From CAWBUW01 sp963792075 (GTDB taxonomy: Bacteria > Chloroflexota > Anaerolineae > Anaerolineales > UBA4823), in assembly GCA_963792075.1 (NCBI GenBank), contig CAWBUW010000012.1:2108001-2172000 (forward strand): 64,000 nucleotides of DNA, given 5' to 3'. Below, piece after piece: positions 25,510-33,203 of the stretch. The notes beneath the pieces are model-generated. The model did not search any database. It saw only the letters and a program-made list of their open reading frames with translations, and had not been told where the DNA came from. The position numbers were made by a program, and so were the translations under genes. The first letter of the stretch is position 1. Every line of letters starts with the position of its first letter.

Positions 25510-26079
25510 ATGACATTTGTATCACGCAAGAACCAGATTTGGGAAGTTTCTGAGGATGTGGTACGGCGCGCCTGCCGGGGTGATACGTTGGCAGTTGCCG
25601 CGATTTATGACCATTATGAACCGCGCCTGTATCGCTTCCTCGCTGCCCGCTCGCCAGACCTGGTTGTAGCACAGGATCTCACTGCAGATGTGTTTTTGCG
25701 CATGGTGCGCGCTTTGCCAGGCTATCAGGTGCAAGGCATCCCGTTTTCGGTCTGGCTGTTCCAAATTGCACGTAATCTCTTGACGGATCATTTCCGGCAG
25801 CAGAAGGTGCATCAAAATGTGGAATTAGTAGATGATATGCCGGACCGTGGACTGAACCTGGAAGTTATCGTTGAAAATTCTTTGCTGCGTGCTTCCTTGC
25901 GAAAAGCAATGGCGGACTTGCCGCAGGAGCAGGCGGATGCGCTGGCGTTACGTTTTCTCGCCGGCCTGCCGATTGCTGAAACGGCTCGAACAATGGGAAA
26001 AAGCGAAGATGCAATTAAGGGCTTACAACGCCGTGGGTTAATTGCAATGCGCAATGTACTGTCAGAAAGAGAGGTATAA
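25510..26079 (+). CDS. ECF-type RNA polymerase sigma factor
   Basis: The sigma-2 region spans about residues 15-90: VAAIYDHYEPRLYRFLAAR, AQDLTADVFLRMVRALPGY and FSVWLFQIARNLLTDHFRQQ. Sigma-4 (about 120-185) includes LPQEQADALALRFLAGLPIAETARTMGKSEDAIKGLQRRG, an HTH for -35 recognition. It is short, as in ECF factors, and lacks sigma-3. TTG 25504 is an alternative start; no clear ribosome binding site is visible. A 1-nt gap to the FecR-domain gene indicates a shared operon and probably joint control. Confidence 0.85.
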   Translation: MTFVSRKNQIWEVSEDVVRRACRGDTLAVAAIYDHYEPRLYRFLAARSPDLVVAQDLTADVFLRMVRALPGYQVQGIPFSVWLFQIARNLLTDHFRQQKVHQNVELVDDMPDRGLNLEVIVENSLLRASLRKAMADLPQEQADALALRFLAGLPIAETARTMGKSEDAIKGLQRRGLIAMRNVLSEREV

Positions 26080-26080
26080 C

Positions 26081-27997
26081 ATGTTAGATTTGGATAGCTT
26101 ACTGCAACAGAGTTTAAAGGACCTTGAAGAAGGGAAAGTCTTGGAAGCGGTGCTGGCAGATTTGCCGGCGGAAGCTGCAGAACTAAGGCCTTTGATTGAA
26201 ACTGCTGCCCGTCTCCGAGCAGGCCCGCCGATTGTAATGCCTCAACCGCAGCGAACGGCGCTGCGGGCGCAGGTGATTGAAACCGCCCGGCGTGAGATCC
26301 CAACGGTGAAATCCCCTCAGCAGAGCGCTTGGGGATGGCTTGGCGTCCCGGCTGTTTTCGGAGTGCTGACGGTTTTCTTAGTGACTGCGCTTGTGTTGGG
26401 TGGCCTGGGGCTCTGGTTTGCAGGCCCTCCAACCGCTCATGCAGCGGAATTGGTAGAGATCACCGGCCCGGTGGAAGTAGCCACTTTCCGTGCGCCGGAT
26501 GCCTGGAAGGCCGTGACGGATGCCAGCCGCATCCACGCAGGCGACTTCGTGCGCACAGGCCCTGGAGGCAGCGCGGCATTGGTTTATTTTGACGGTAGCC
26601 GCACGGCGATTGGCGAAAACACCCAATTGACCCTGACCCGTCTGGATGGACAGTGGGGCAAAGTGCTTCAGGTAGAAATAACCCAACAAATGGGTGAGAC
26701 CTGGCACAGCGTGGTTCCATTCAAGGGTAAACAGGCGCTCTTCGTTGTATTCACACCAACCGGCGAAGCACGCGTGCATGGTACCCAGTTCAGTGTCCTG
26801 GTAGGAGCGAATGGTGTTTCCCGGATGGCTGTGGAAAGAGGCGTCGTAGCTGTTTCCAGTGAAGCGGGCGAGATTGACCTGACTGCGGGCCAAACATCAC
26901 GGTTGGACGCAGGCCAGGCGCCTCAGTTGATGGGGTACGGGTTCAGTTTGAACGAACCTCTGGTCGCGGCAGACAAAGGCCAATTGATATTGGCGGATAT
27001 GACGATCCAGATGAACGATCAAACCATGTTATCCAATGAGGGCTTGAAGAGCGGCCTGGTCCACATTGAAGGTTATGTCCAGGCGGATGGCAGTTGGATG
27101 GCAGACAGCGTGGGGCTAACCACACAACCTGGCGATAAGAGCTCCCATTTCTCAGGCAAGATCGAGACAATGGAAGGCGACCTTTGGCAGATCGGCGGCG
27201 AGTCGGTCCTGGTGAATGACGTCACCGAATTAAAAGGGAACCTGGCAGTGGGGCAGGTTGTCAAAGTTGAGTTTGTCAACCTGGATGGGGGACGCTGGCT
27301 GGCGCTGGAGATTAAGGCGCTCGACGACGTAGAAGATGAAGGTGAACTGACCAGTGGAGAACCTGTAACAGGAACTACCACAGGAACTGTGACAGGAACT
27401 GTGACAGGAACTATAACTGGAACTGTTACGGCCTGCACCGGCTCAGAACCGCACCCCACCGGAACAGAACTGGCCCAGCGCTACAGCGTGCCATACGAAG
27501 AGATCATGGGATGGTTCTGCCAGGGTTTCGGTTTTGGTGAGATCGATCTCGCTTACAGCCTGGCATTGGAAACGGGTTTGCCGGTCGATCAAATCTTCGC
27601 CATGAAGCAAAACGGAATGGGCTGGGGCAATGTCCGCCGAGAGCTGAGTTTTAGTACCACGGTGACCACTACAGTCCCGGTTGAGATAAACCTTGAAGGT
27701 GAACCGCTGAACCAGGGCGCGATGTGCACCGGCCAGAACGTTCACCCGACAGGGACCCGCTTAGCCGAGCGCTTTGGGGTTCCATATGAACAGGTAATGA
27801 CCTGGTTCTGCCAGGGGTACGGTTTTGGTGAAATTGACATGGCTTATACCCTGAGCAAACAGAGCGGAACGCCGGTGGAACAAATCTTTGCGCTCAAGCA
27901 AGGCGGCATGGGTTGGGGCGAGATCAAGAAACAGTTCGAGACCGTAAATACTCCGCCGGGAAAAGATCCAAAAGATAAAAAACAGCACAAACCGTAA
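26081..27997 (+). CDS. FecR-domain membrane protein with C-terminal repeats
   Basis: The 638-residue protein starts with a short helical region (LLQQSLKDLEEGKVLEAVLADLP) that may contact the sigma factor. A transmembrane segment follows at about residues 86-117. A FecR domain is outside the membrane (VRTGPGGSAALVYFDGSRTA, then ARVHGTQFSV). Next come two small beta domains of DUF5666 style (HIEGYVQADGSWMADSVGL; FSGKIETMEGDLWQIGG), a Thr/Gly linker, and two repeats of about 65 residues. Each repeat has HPTGT, WFCQG-GFGEI and a GMGWG end. It is probably the signalling or anti-sigma partner of the upstream ECF factor. ATG 26081 is chosen over the upstream in-frame start because it follows AGAGAGG and avoids overlap. 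Confidence 0.75.
   Translation: MLDLDSLLQQSLKDLEEGKVLEAVLADLPAEAAELRPLIETAARLRAGPPIVMPQPQRTALRAQVIETARREIPTVKSPQQSAWGWLGVPAVFGVLTVFLVTALVLGGLGLWFAGPPTAHAAELVEITGPVEVATFRAPDAWKAVTDASRIHAGDFVRTGPGGSAALVYFDGSRTAIGENTQLTLTRLDGQWGKVLQVEITQQMGETWHSVVPFKGKQALFVVFTPTGEARVHGTQFSVLVGANGVSRMAVERGVVAVSSEAGEIDLTAGQTSRLDAGQAPQLMGYGFSLNEPLVAADKGQLILADMTIQMNDQTMLSNEGLKSGLVHIEGYVQADGSWMADSVGLTTQPGDKSSHFSGKIETMEGDLWQIGGESVLVNDVTELKGNLAVGQVVKVEFVNLDGGRWLALEIKALDDVEDEGELTSGEPVTGTTTGTVTGTVTGTITGTVTACTGSEPHPTGTELAQRYSVPYEEIMGWFCQGFGFGEIDLAYSLALETGLPVDQIFAMKQNGMGWGNVRRELSFSTTVTTTVPVEINLEGEPLNQGAMCTGQNVHPTGTRLAERFGVPYEQVMTWFCQGYGFGEIDMAYTLSKQSGTPVEQIFALKQGGMGWGEIKKQFETVNTPPGKDPKDKKQHKP
27368..27427 (+). repeat. In-frame 12-nt tandem repeat (Thr/Gly linker)
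   Basis: Five units of the form ACAGGAACTNNN encode a T-G-T-V-like linker between the beta domains and the C-terminal repeats of the FecR protein. The units are nearly identical, so copy number may vary by slippage without a frame change. Confidence 0.85.
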
Positions 27998-28005
27998 ATC
28001 GCTTT

Positions 28006-28039
28006 GGGGCCCAGTCAAGATGGCTGGGCCCCTTTTTTT
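28006..28039 (+). terminator. Intrinsic terminator after the FecR gene
   Basis: A GGGGCCCAG/CTGGGCCCC stem (28006-28014 with 28024-28032) is followed by seven T residues (28033-28039). It directly follows the stop at 27997. This is the most classic rho-independent terminator in the window. Confidence 0.92.
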
Positions 28040-28046
28040 CTCCTGG

Positions 28047-28055
28047 TGCTATACT
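28047..28055 (+). promoter_or_regulatory. Putative extended -10 promoter of the kinase gene
   Basis: TGCTATACT is an extended -10 element. No good -35 is seen. It lies just after the terminator and about 49 nt before the deoxynucleoside kinase start. Confidence 0.45.
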
Positions 28056-28103
28056 AATAGCATTGAAATTAAATTACGAGGTGAGGCTGTCCAGGAGTGA
28101 AAG

Positions 28104-28742
28104 ATGGCAAAGCATCTCATCGTTGTGGCAGGTAATATTGGTGCGGGGAAAACATCGTTGACCGAGCGTATCGGGGCACGCTTGGGCTGGCAAACTGCGT
28201 TTGAGTCGGTGGCGGATAATCCTTACCTCCCCGACTTTTATGCAGACATGAGCGTATGGTCCTTTCATTTGCAAGTCTTTTTCCTGGGACATCGTGCGCA
28301 ACAGTACCTGGACCTGGCGAACAGCCCGCAATCCGCGATCCTGGATCGAAGTATTTACGAAGATGCCTACATTTTTGCCCGGGCGCTGCATCACATGAGC
28401 AACCTGAACGAACGGGATTACCTGGCTTACCGGCGCTTGTTTGACCTGGTGGTCTCCCAACTGCCACCGCCGGATTTGCTGATCTATTTGAGAGCTCCGG
28501 TAAAGGTGTTGATGGGGCGCATTCAAAGCCGCGGGCGGGAAATTGAGAGTGGGATCAGTGCTGAGTACCTGACACTCCTGGAGTCATTCTACGACGATTG
28601 GATGCGTGAATTCGACATCTGTCCCGTGCTGACGATCCGGACCGATGACCTGGACTTTGTGAACAAGAAACGCCACCTGGAAATTGTGGTGCAGCGCATC
28701 CAGGACCGGTTAGCAGGCAAAGAAGATATTGTATTTGAATAA
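28104..28742 (+). CDS. Deoxynucleoside kinase
   Basis: The protein phosphorylates deoxynucleosides with ATP in nucleotide salvage. The P-loop VVAGNIGAGKTSLTERIG starts at residue 7. ILDRSIYEDAYIFA holds the DRS substrate motif. RIQSRGREIESGIS is the LID region with Arg residues. The 212-residue length fits the bacterial dAK/dGK type. AGGAG lies upstream of ATG 28104. The gene stands alone between a terminator and a convergent operon. Confidence 0.88.
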   Translation: MAKHLIVVAGNIGAGKTSLTERIGARLGWQTAFESVADNPYLPDFYADMSVWSFHLQVFFLGHRAQQYLDLANSPQSAILDRSIYEDAYIFARALHHMSNLNERDYLAYRRLFDLVVSQLPPPDLLIYLRAPVKVLMGRIQSRGREIESGISAEYLTLLESFYDDWMREFDICPVLTIRTDDLDFVNKKRHLEIVVQRIQDRLAGKEDIVFE

Positions 28743-28785
28743 CCTGTGCGGCAGAAGCCCGTGCCAACCCATCCGCATCGAGATT

Positions 28786-29979
28786 TTATCCAGCCAGTAT
28801 GGTGACTACCTCGCGCAGGGCTGAGCAAACGGAATCTACCTGAGCTTCGCTCATCACACTGGAGAACGGCAGAGCCAACCCGCGGGCGCCGAGGTCTTCG
28901 GTAATGGGGAAATCGCCCCGCAGATAGCCAAACCGTTTGACCATATACGGCTGCAGGTGAATGGGGATGAAATAAGGGCGGGCGGGCACACCGCGGTCAG
29001 CCAGTGCCCTGGCAACGGCGCCGCGTTCCAAAGATGCGTCGAAGCGCACCACGTAAACAAACCAGCTCATGCGCGTAGTTGTCTCAACGATACGGGGTGC
29101 CTGCACCAGCGGGATTTCGGCGAGGCGTTCGGCGTACCAGCCGGCGACCTGCTGCCGGCAATCCAGCAGCTCATCCAGGCGGGTCATTTGTACACGGCCC
29201 AGGGCAGCGCTCATTTCATCCAGGCGGTAGTTATAGCCCAGGTAAGTGTGGTCCAGCCAGGTATCGCCTGGGGCACGACCCTGGTTGCGCAGGGCGCGCA
29301 TCATGGCTGCTGCCTGGTCATCGTCCGTGACGATCAGACCGCCTTCCCCGGTCGTGATCTGCTTGTTGGGATAAAAGGCAAACACGCCATAATCCCCCAT
29401 CGTTCCGGCCTGGCGGCTTTTGTAGGTCGCGCCAAGCGCTTCGCAGGAGTCCTCGATCAGTTTTATCCCATATTTCTGAGCTGTGTCTCGCAAGGGATCA
29501 TAATCGGCAGGCTGGCCAAAGACATCTACCGCCAGGATCGCTTTCAGTGAAGTAACCGCATGAGCCCCTTTGCGCGGCAGCCAGCGCTGGATGGCAGCAC
29601 CACCTGCCGAAAGGTCAGCCGCAGCCTGCTGGACCAATACAGGATCAATATTCCCTGTGACGGGATCGACATCCACGAAAACGGGCACGGCGCGCTCAAA
29701 CAGCAGCACGTTGCTCGAAGCAACAAAGGAGAAAGGTGTGGTAATTACCAGGTCGCCTTCCCCAATGCCGGCAGCATGCACACATAAGTGCAGCCCGGCA
29801 GTCCCAGAGTTGACTCCGATGGCGTGCTTGAGACCGGTTTGCTTCGTGAAGGCGGATTCGAAGGCGGTAATTTCGCCTCCCATACTCAGGTTGGGTGTGC
29901 GCAGCACCGCGGCAACGGCCTGGCGTTCAGCATCTGTCAAATCGGGAGACGACATAGGAATTGTAAATTCTGGGGGCAT
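28786..29979 (-). CDS. DegT/DnrJ/EryC1/StrS aminotransferase (PglE-like)
   Basis: PLP-dependent enzyme that puts an amino group on a keto nucleotide sugar. The internal aldimine Lys is Lys206 in FAFYPNKQITTGEGG. NSGTAGLHL near residue 57 and DSCEALGATY near 177 are phosphate and ring contacts. The 397-residue length is normal. It is the last gene of the minus-strand operon, 53 nt after the lipoyl/acyltransferase fusion. The likely product is a 4-amino sugar that the fused acyltransferase then acylates, as PglE and PglD do in bacillosamine synthesis. Confidence 0.85.
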   Translation of the reverse strand: MPPEFTIPMSSPDLTDAERQAVAAVLRTPNLSMGGEITAFESAFTKQTGLKHAIGVNSGTAGLHLCVHAAGIGEGDLVITTPFSFVASSNVLLFERAVPVFVDVDPVTGNIDPVLVQQAAADLSAGGAAIQRWLPRKGAHAVTSLKAILAVDVFGQPADYDPLRDTAQKYGIKLIEDSCEALGATYKSRQAGTMGDYGVFAFYPNKQITTGEGGLIVTDDDQAAAMMRALRNQGRAPGDTWLDHTYLGYNYRLDEMSAALGRVQMTRLDELLDCRQQVAGWYAERLAEIPLVQAPRIVETTTRMSWFVYVVRFDASLERGAVARALADRGVPARPYFIPIHLQPYMVKRFGYLRGDFPITEDLGARGLALPFSSVMSEAQVDSVCSALREVVTILAG

Positions 29980-30032
29980 AGGCTAATCTTCGGGTGACCT
30001 TTGAATGGTTTGTAGGGTAGGGTTCTCTGGGA

Positions 30033-31157
30033 TCAGGGTTTGTCGGATGGCCAGGTGGTGCCGGCGCGTACGATCCCCCCCTCGGGAACGTCGGACTTGA
30101 CCACCGCGCTGTTACCAATGCGCGCGCCTTGTCCAATCACAGCGCGCAGGTTGATGGTTGCCCCCATGCCGATCAGGACACCTGCGCCTACCTGCACCTG
30201 TCCTGCGAGGATGGAACCTGGCGAGAGGTTGGCGAAATCGCCGACCTGGCATTCGTGAGAGACGATCGCTCCGGTGTTGACGATTGCGCCGTAACCAAGG
30301 TGGGTTTCGCTGCCCACGTAAGCGTGAGGGAAGACCTGTACACCCGCGGCCAGGCTGGCAGAAGGCTCGACGAAAGCAGTCGGATGGACCAGCGCCGGGC
30401 AGGCGAAACCGGCCTGGGTGAGACGCTGGAAAATCAAGATGCGGATGCTGACATTACCGATGCCTCCCACGGCATTTACGGCCAGGCGCACACCGCGGCG
30501 GTGCAGCTCGGGGAGCTGGTCGGCACCACCCAGGAGCGGCACCCCCATCATTTGGGGCGTCTCGGCAGGGTCCATGCCATCATCCACGATACCGGCAATG
30601 TGAAAGGTGCCCAGGGCGCGGATTAAATCGATCAACGCCTTGGCATGCCCACCGCCGCCATAGACCAGGATCGCTGTAGGGTCGAACTCGCCGGAGGGGG
30701 GAGCAAAATCGGGCCGGTTAAGGTGTTCAATCCGCTTCTGGATGTCGCGTTCGGTGATCAGGGTGCCTGTGGGTAGCTCGCTCAGGTCAAGCTTGTGCTG
30801 GCGGGCTAGCGCCACAGCGGGTTGGGTGATGCGCAGGCCCTCAGGGAGCTGTTCTGGAGTGCCCGTCTTGCCTGGAAGTGGCTGCTCTCTGGCCGGCGGC
30901 TGCCAGTCAGGCGAGGGTGCCAGGTAGCACAGCAGGTCTCCGGCACGGGCGGTCTGGCCCTGCGCCAGGCGCAAGCCCACCACGTAACCGTCCTTTTCGG
31001 CCTGTAAATCCGCAGTGGATTTGGTGGTTTCCAACGTACAAAGCAGGTCACCGGAGGCAACCAACTGGCCCTCTTGTACGTGCAGAGCGGCGAGCTGCGC
31101 TTCAGGCTCATTGGGGTTGAGCAGGGGGATGGTGACGGAAAAGGGTTCAGTCTGCAT
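30033..31157 (-). CDS. Lipoyl + E3-binding + PglD/NeuD-type acyltransferase fusion
   Basis: Three domains are seen in 374 residues. A lipoyl domain (about 5-82) carries LETTKST with Lys46 as the lipoylation site, followed by DGYVVGLRL. An E3/E1-binding domain (about 108-144) reads ITQPAVALARQHKLDLSEL to ITERDIQKRI. A PglD/NeuD sugar N-acyltransferase (about 161-374) has the Rossmann start ILVYGGGGHAKALIDLI and a left-handed beta-helix with IVSHECQVGDF, whose His301 matches the PglD catalytic base. In ordinary E2 proteins the third domain is the CAT acyltransferase, which is absent. The C terminus lacks the GVPAK-type CoA signature of PglD (it reads RAGTTWPSDKP), and the second conserved His is Asn310. 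Start ATG 31157 is favoured by TATAAT 7 nt upstream; the open frame extends further but is not conserved. E1 alpha and beta lie directly upstream. Confidence 0.85.
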   Translation of the reverse strand: MQTEPFSVTIPLLNPNEPEAQLAALHVQEGQLVASGDLLCTLETTKSTADLQAEKDGYVVGLRLAQGQTARAGDLLCYLAPSPDWQPPAREQPLPGKTGTPEQLPEGLRITQPAVALARQHKLDLSELPTGTLITERDIQKRIEHLNRPDFAPPSGEFDPTAILVYGGGGHAKALIDLIRALGTFHIAGIVDDGMDPAETPQMMGVPLLGGADQLPELHRRGVRLAVNAVGGIGNVSIRILIFQRLTQAGFACPALVHPTAFVEPSASLAAGVQVFPHAYVGSETHLGYGAIVNTGAIVSHECQVGDFANLSPGSILAGQVQVGAGVLIGMGATINLRAVIGQGARIGNSAVVKSDVPEGGIVRAGTTWPSDKP

Positions 31158-31164
31158 GGTGAGA

Positions 31165-31170
31165 ATTATA
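31165..31170 (-). promoter_or_regulatory. TATAAT 7 nt before the lipoyl/acyltransferase start
   Basis: TATAAT on the minus strand ends 7 nt before ATG 31157. The distance fits a leaderless transcript that begins at the A of the start codon. No ribosome binding site is seen. Confidence 0.55.
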
Positions 31171-31180
31171 CCCGTATGTC

Positions 31181-32257
31181 TCAAGACTGGCTGGCGATCC
31201 TGGCTGCGATGAAAATGTCCTCGACGCCGGGCAGCGTGGCGGCCTCCAGGGGTCCAGAGGCAGGAATGGGATGTTCGTGGGCGGCCAGGCGGCGAGCGCT
31301 TTTGAGCCGGGGACCCAGGGCTTCGGCTGCCTGCGCCAGCACCTCTGCACCCCAACCCAGAGCCAGGGTGCCCTCTTCAATGGCAAGCAGGCGACCTGTG
31401 CGGCCGACCGAGGCGATCAAAGGAGCCAGCTCGAAGGGAGCAAGCTGCGTCGGGATGACTAATTCGACGAATACCTCGGCTTCGTAGGCCAGGCGCAAGG
31501 CCGCCTGGCGGGCAAGCTCGGCCATGTGCCCATATGCTGCCAGCGTGAGGCTGGCCGGGGGGGCGCCCTGGATGGAGAGCGTATAGGTGGGGCAGGGCAG
31601 CGGTGTCAGGCAGGATACGGCGGCTCCCGCGTGGGTTTGCAGCGTGAAGTCGGGCAGCGCAGCCGCGTCCTGGACGGGCTGCAAGTAAAGCAGTTTATTT
31701 TCAATAAATAGAGCAGGGTCTTCACCCAGCAGCACCTGGCGGTAGAGCAGATCGGCCGGGCCACCGTAAGGGAAGGGGCTGGCGGAGGGAAGCTTTGAAT
31801 ACTGCAGGGCACACGGGGCCAGGATGCGCAGTCCGGGAATACCGAGGAATAGCTTCTCCAGGGTCTGCGAGTGGGTAGGGCCATAGCCGCGCCGCCCGCC
31901 CATCGGGGTGCGCAGGGTGAGCGGCAGGCGCACCTGGTCATTGTACATCCAGCGGAACTTGGCGATGTGATTGACGATCTGGTCCGCAGCCAGCGTGATG
32001 AAATCACCGAACATGATCTCAACAACCGGGCGCAAGCCGCGCAAGGCCATGCCGGCGGCCACGCCGACGATGCCGGCTTCGGAGATGGGCGTGGTCAGGA
32101 CACGCTGGGGATAGGCGCTGGACAGGCCGCGGGCAACTTTGAAAGCGCCGCCATAGGGATCAAGCAGGTCTTCACCGAGCAAGTAGACGCGTTCGTCCTC
32201 AGCGAACAGACGGTGAAGACAGGCATTCAGAGCATCGAGTACAGTCTGGGATGGCAT
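31181..32257 (-). CDS. 2-oxo acid dehydrogenase E1 beta-like subunit
   Basis: Thiamine-diphosphate enzyme subunit that, with E1 alpha, decarboxylates a 2-oxo acid and loads the acyl group on lipoate. EDLLDPYGGAFKVARGL, TTPISEAGIVGVAAGMALRG and TPMGGRRGYGPTHSQTLEKL are standard E1 beta motifs, and the C-terminal LAAHEHPIPASGPLEAATLP closes the fold. The 358 residues are somewhat longer than usual because of an insert near 165-230. It is 12 nt from E1 alpha and 23 nt from the lipoyl fusion. Confidence 0.86.
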   Translation of the reverse strand: MPSQTVLDALNACLHRLFAEDERVYLLGEDLLDPYGGAFKVARGLSSAYPQRVLTTPISEAGIVGVAAGMALRGLRPVVEIMFGDFITLAADQIVNHIAKFRWMYNDQVRLPLTLRTPMGGRRGYGPTHSQTLEKLFLGIPGLRILAPCALQYSKLPSASPFPYGGPADLLYRQVLLGEDPALFIENKLLYLQPVQDAAALPDFTLQTHAGAAVSCLTPLPCPTYTLSIQGAPPASLTLAAYGHMAELARQAALRLAYEAEVFVELVIPTQLAPFELAPLIASVGRTGRLLAIEEGTLALGWGAEVLAQAAEALGPRLKSARRLAAHEHPIPASGPLEAATLPGVEDIFIAARIASQS

Positions 32258-32269
32258 ACGCGGCTGGTA

Positions 32270-33157
32270 TCAGGGTGAAGGATAAGGGTCTTGTAAAGCC
32301 TGGGTGAATGCATGGGCGATTTCAGTGTCCACCTGGGATTGAATAAGGGAGAGCTCGGTAGGAGGGATACGGGCTGCCTGCAAGGTGAGCGGGTCGCGGG
32401 TCTGGCGCAGGTGGCCCACTTCCTCGGAGGAACGGGTATCATCGCCTTTCGAATGTGGGCCAAAACGGCAGGTGTGCAGGATCAAGCCCTGCGGTGTGCG
32501 CTGCTGGCGGGCTTCGGCCAGCAATGCGGCTGCGGTGGGGCAGATTTCCTGCACATCGCTGGTATCCAGTTCTGCCGCCGGGATGCCAAAAGCCGAGAAG
32601 CGGGCCGGCATGCTGCCCGCCACGCCCAGGGCAGAGGGGGTGGTTTGCGCAATGTTATTGGCTTCGAGCACATACAGGATGGGAAGCTGCCACAGAGAGG
32701 CCAGGTTGAGCGCTTCATATACAACGCCCTCGCCGAGCGTGCCATCCCCAATGAAAACGATCGTCACCGCCTGGGTCTTTTTGGCTTTTTCTGCCAATGC
32801 CATGCCTGTGGCGACGGGGACAATGCCACCTTGGACGCCGTTCGAATAAAAATCGCGCCAGTGCAGATGCTGCGAGCCGCCGCGCCCTCCACACACGCCG
32901 GTGGATTTGCCCATCAGCTCGGCGAATAAGGCGCGCGGGTCGCCGCCATAGGCCAGGAAATGACCGTGGCAGCGGTGGTTGCTGAATACTGGATCGCCTG
33001 GTTGTATGTGCGAAAGCACCCCCACGGCATTCGCCTCTTGTCCAAGATAGGTGTGGGTGGTGCCAAAGAAGACCCCTTTGGGAAAGTTGTCCAGCACGGT
33101 CTCTTCGAAACGCCGGATGCGGTAAAGCTCCCGGTATAAATCGGCGGGGTTAACCAT
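32270..33157 (-). CDS. 2-oxo acid dehydrogenase E1 alpha-like subunit
   Basis: The ThDP/Mg motif appears as GDGTLGEGVVYEALNLASLW followed by VLEANNIAQTT. NHRCHGHFLAYGGD and GRGGSQH are conserved E1 alpha segments. The 295-residue length is shorter than typical E1 alpha and resembles acetoin/branched-chain type enzymes. The substrate 2-oxo acid is unknown. The gene is followed by E1 beta and then by the lipoyl fusion instead of a normal E2. Start ATG 33157 lies 7 nt after TATAAT. Confidence 0.85.
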   Translation of the reverse strand: MVNPADLYRELYRIRRFEETVLDNFPKGVFFGTTHTYLGQEANAVGVLSHIQPGDPVFSNHRCHGHFLAYGGDPRALFAELMGKSTGVCGGRGGSQHLHWRDFYSNGVQGGIVPVATGMALAEKAKKTQAVTIVFIGDGTLGEGVVYEALNLASLWQLPILYVLEANNIAQTTPSALGVAGSMPARFSAFGIPAAELDTSDVQEICPTAAALLAEARQQRTPQGLILHTCRFGPHSKGDDTRSSEEVGHLRQTRDPLTLQAARIPPTELSLIQSQVDTEIAHAFTQALQDPYPSP

Positions 33158-33164
33158 GTCGAGA

Positions 33165-33170
33165 ATTATA
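33165..33170 (-). promoter_or_regulatory. TATAAT 7 nt before E1 alpha start
   Basis: TATAAT on the minus strand is followed by seven bases and ATG 33157, with TTCTC shared between this site and the one at 31165. It suggests a leaderless internal promoter for the E1/lipoyl genes. Confidence 0.55.
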
Positions 33171-33203
33171 CTTCACACTGGGGGTTGGCTTGGATGGTTG
33201 AGA

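Noticed and set aside
27368..27427. Short tandem repeat as a phase-variation switch
   Set aside because: The unit is 12 nt, so copy-number changes keep the frame and only vary the linker length.
31158..31355. Upstream extension of the lipoyl/acyltransferase frame
   Set aside because: The extra 66 residues are Arg/Pro/Gly-rich, overlap the E1 beta gene and have no domain character. The TATAAT-ATG spacing supports ATG 31157.
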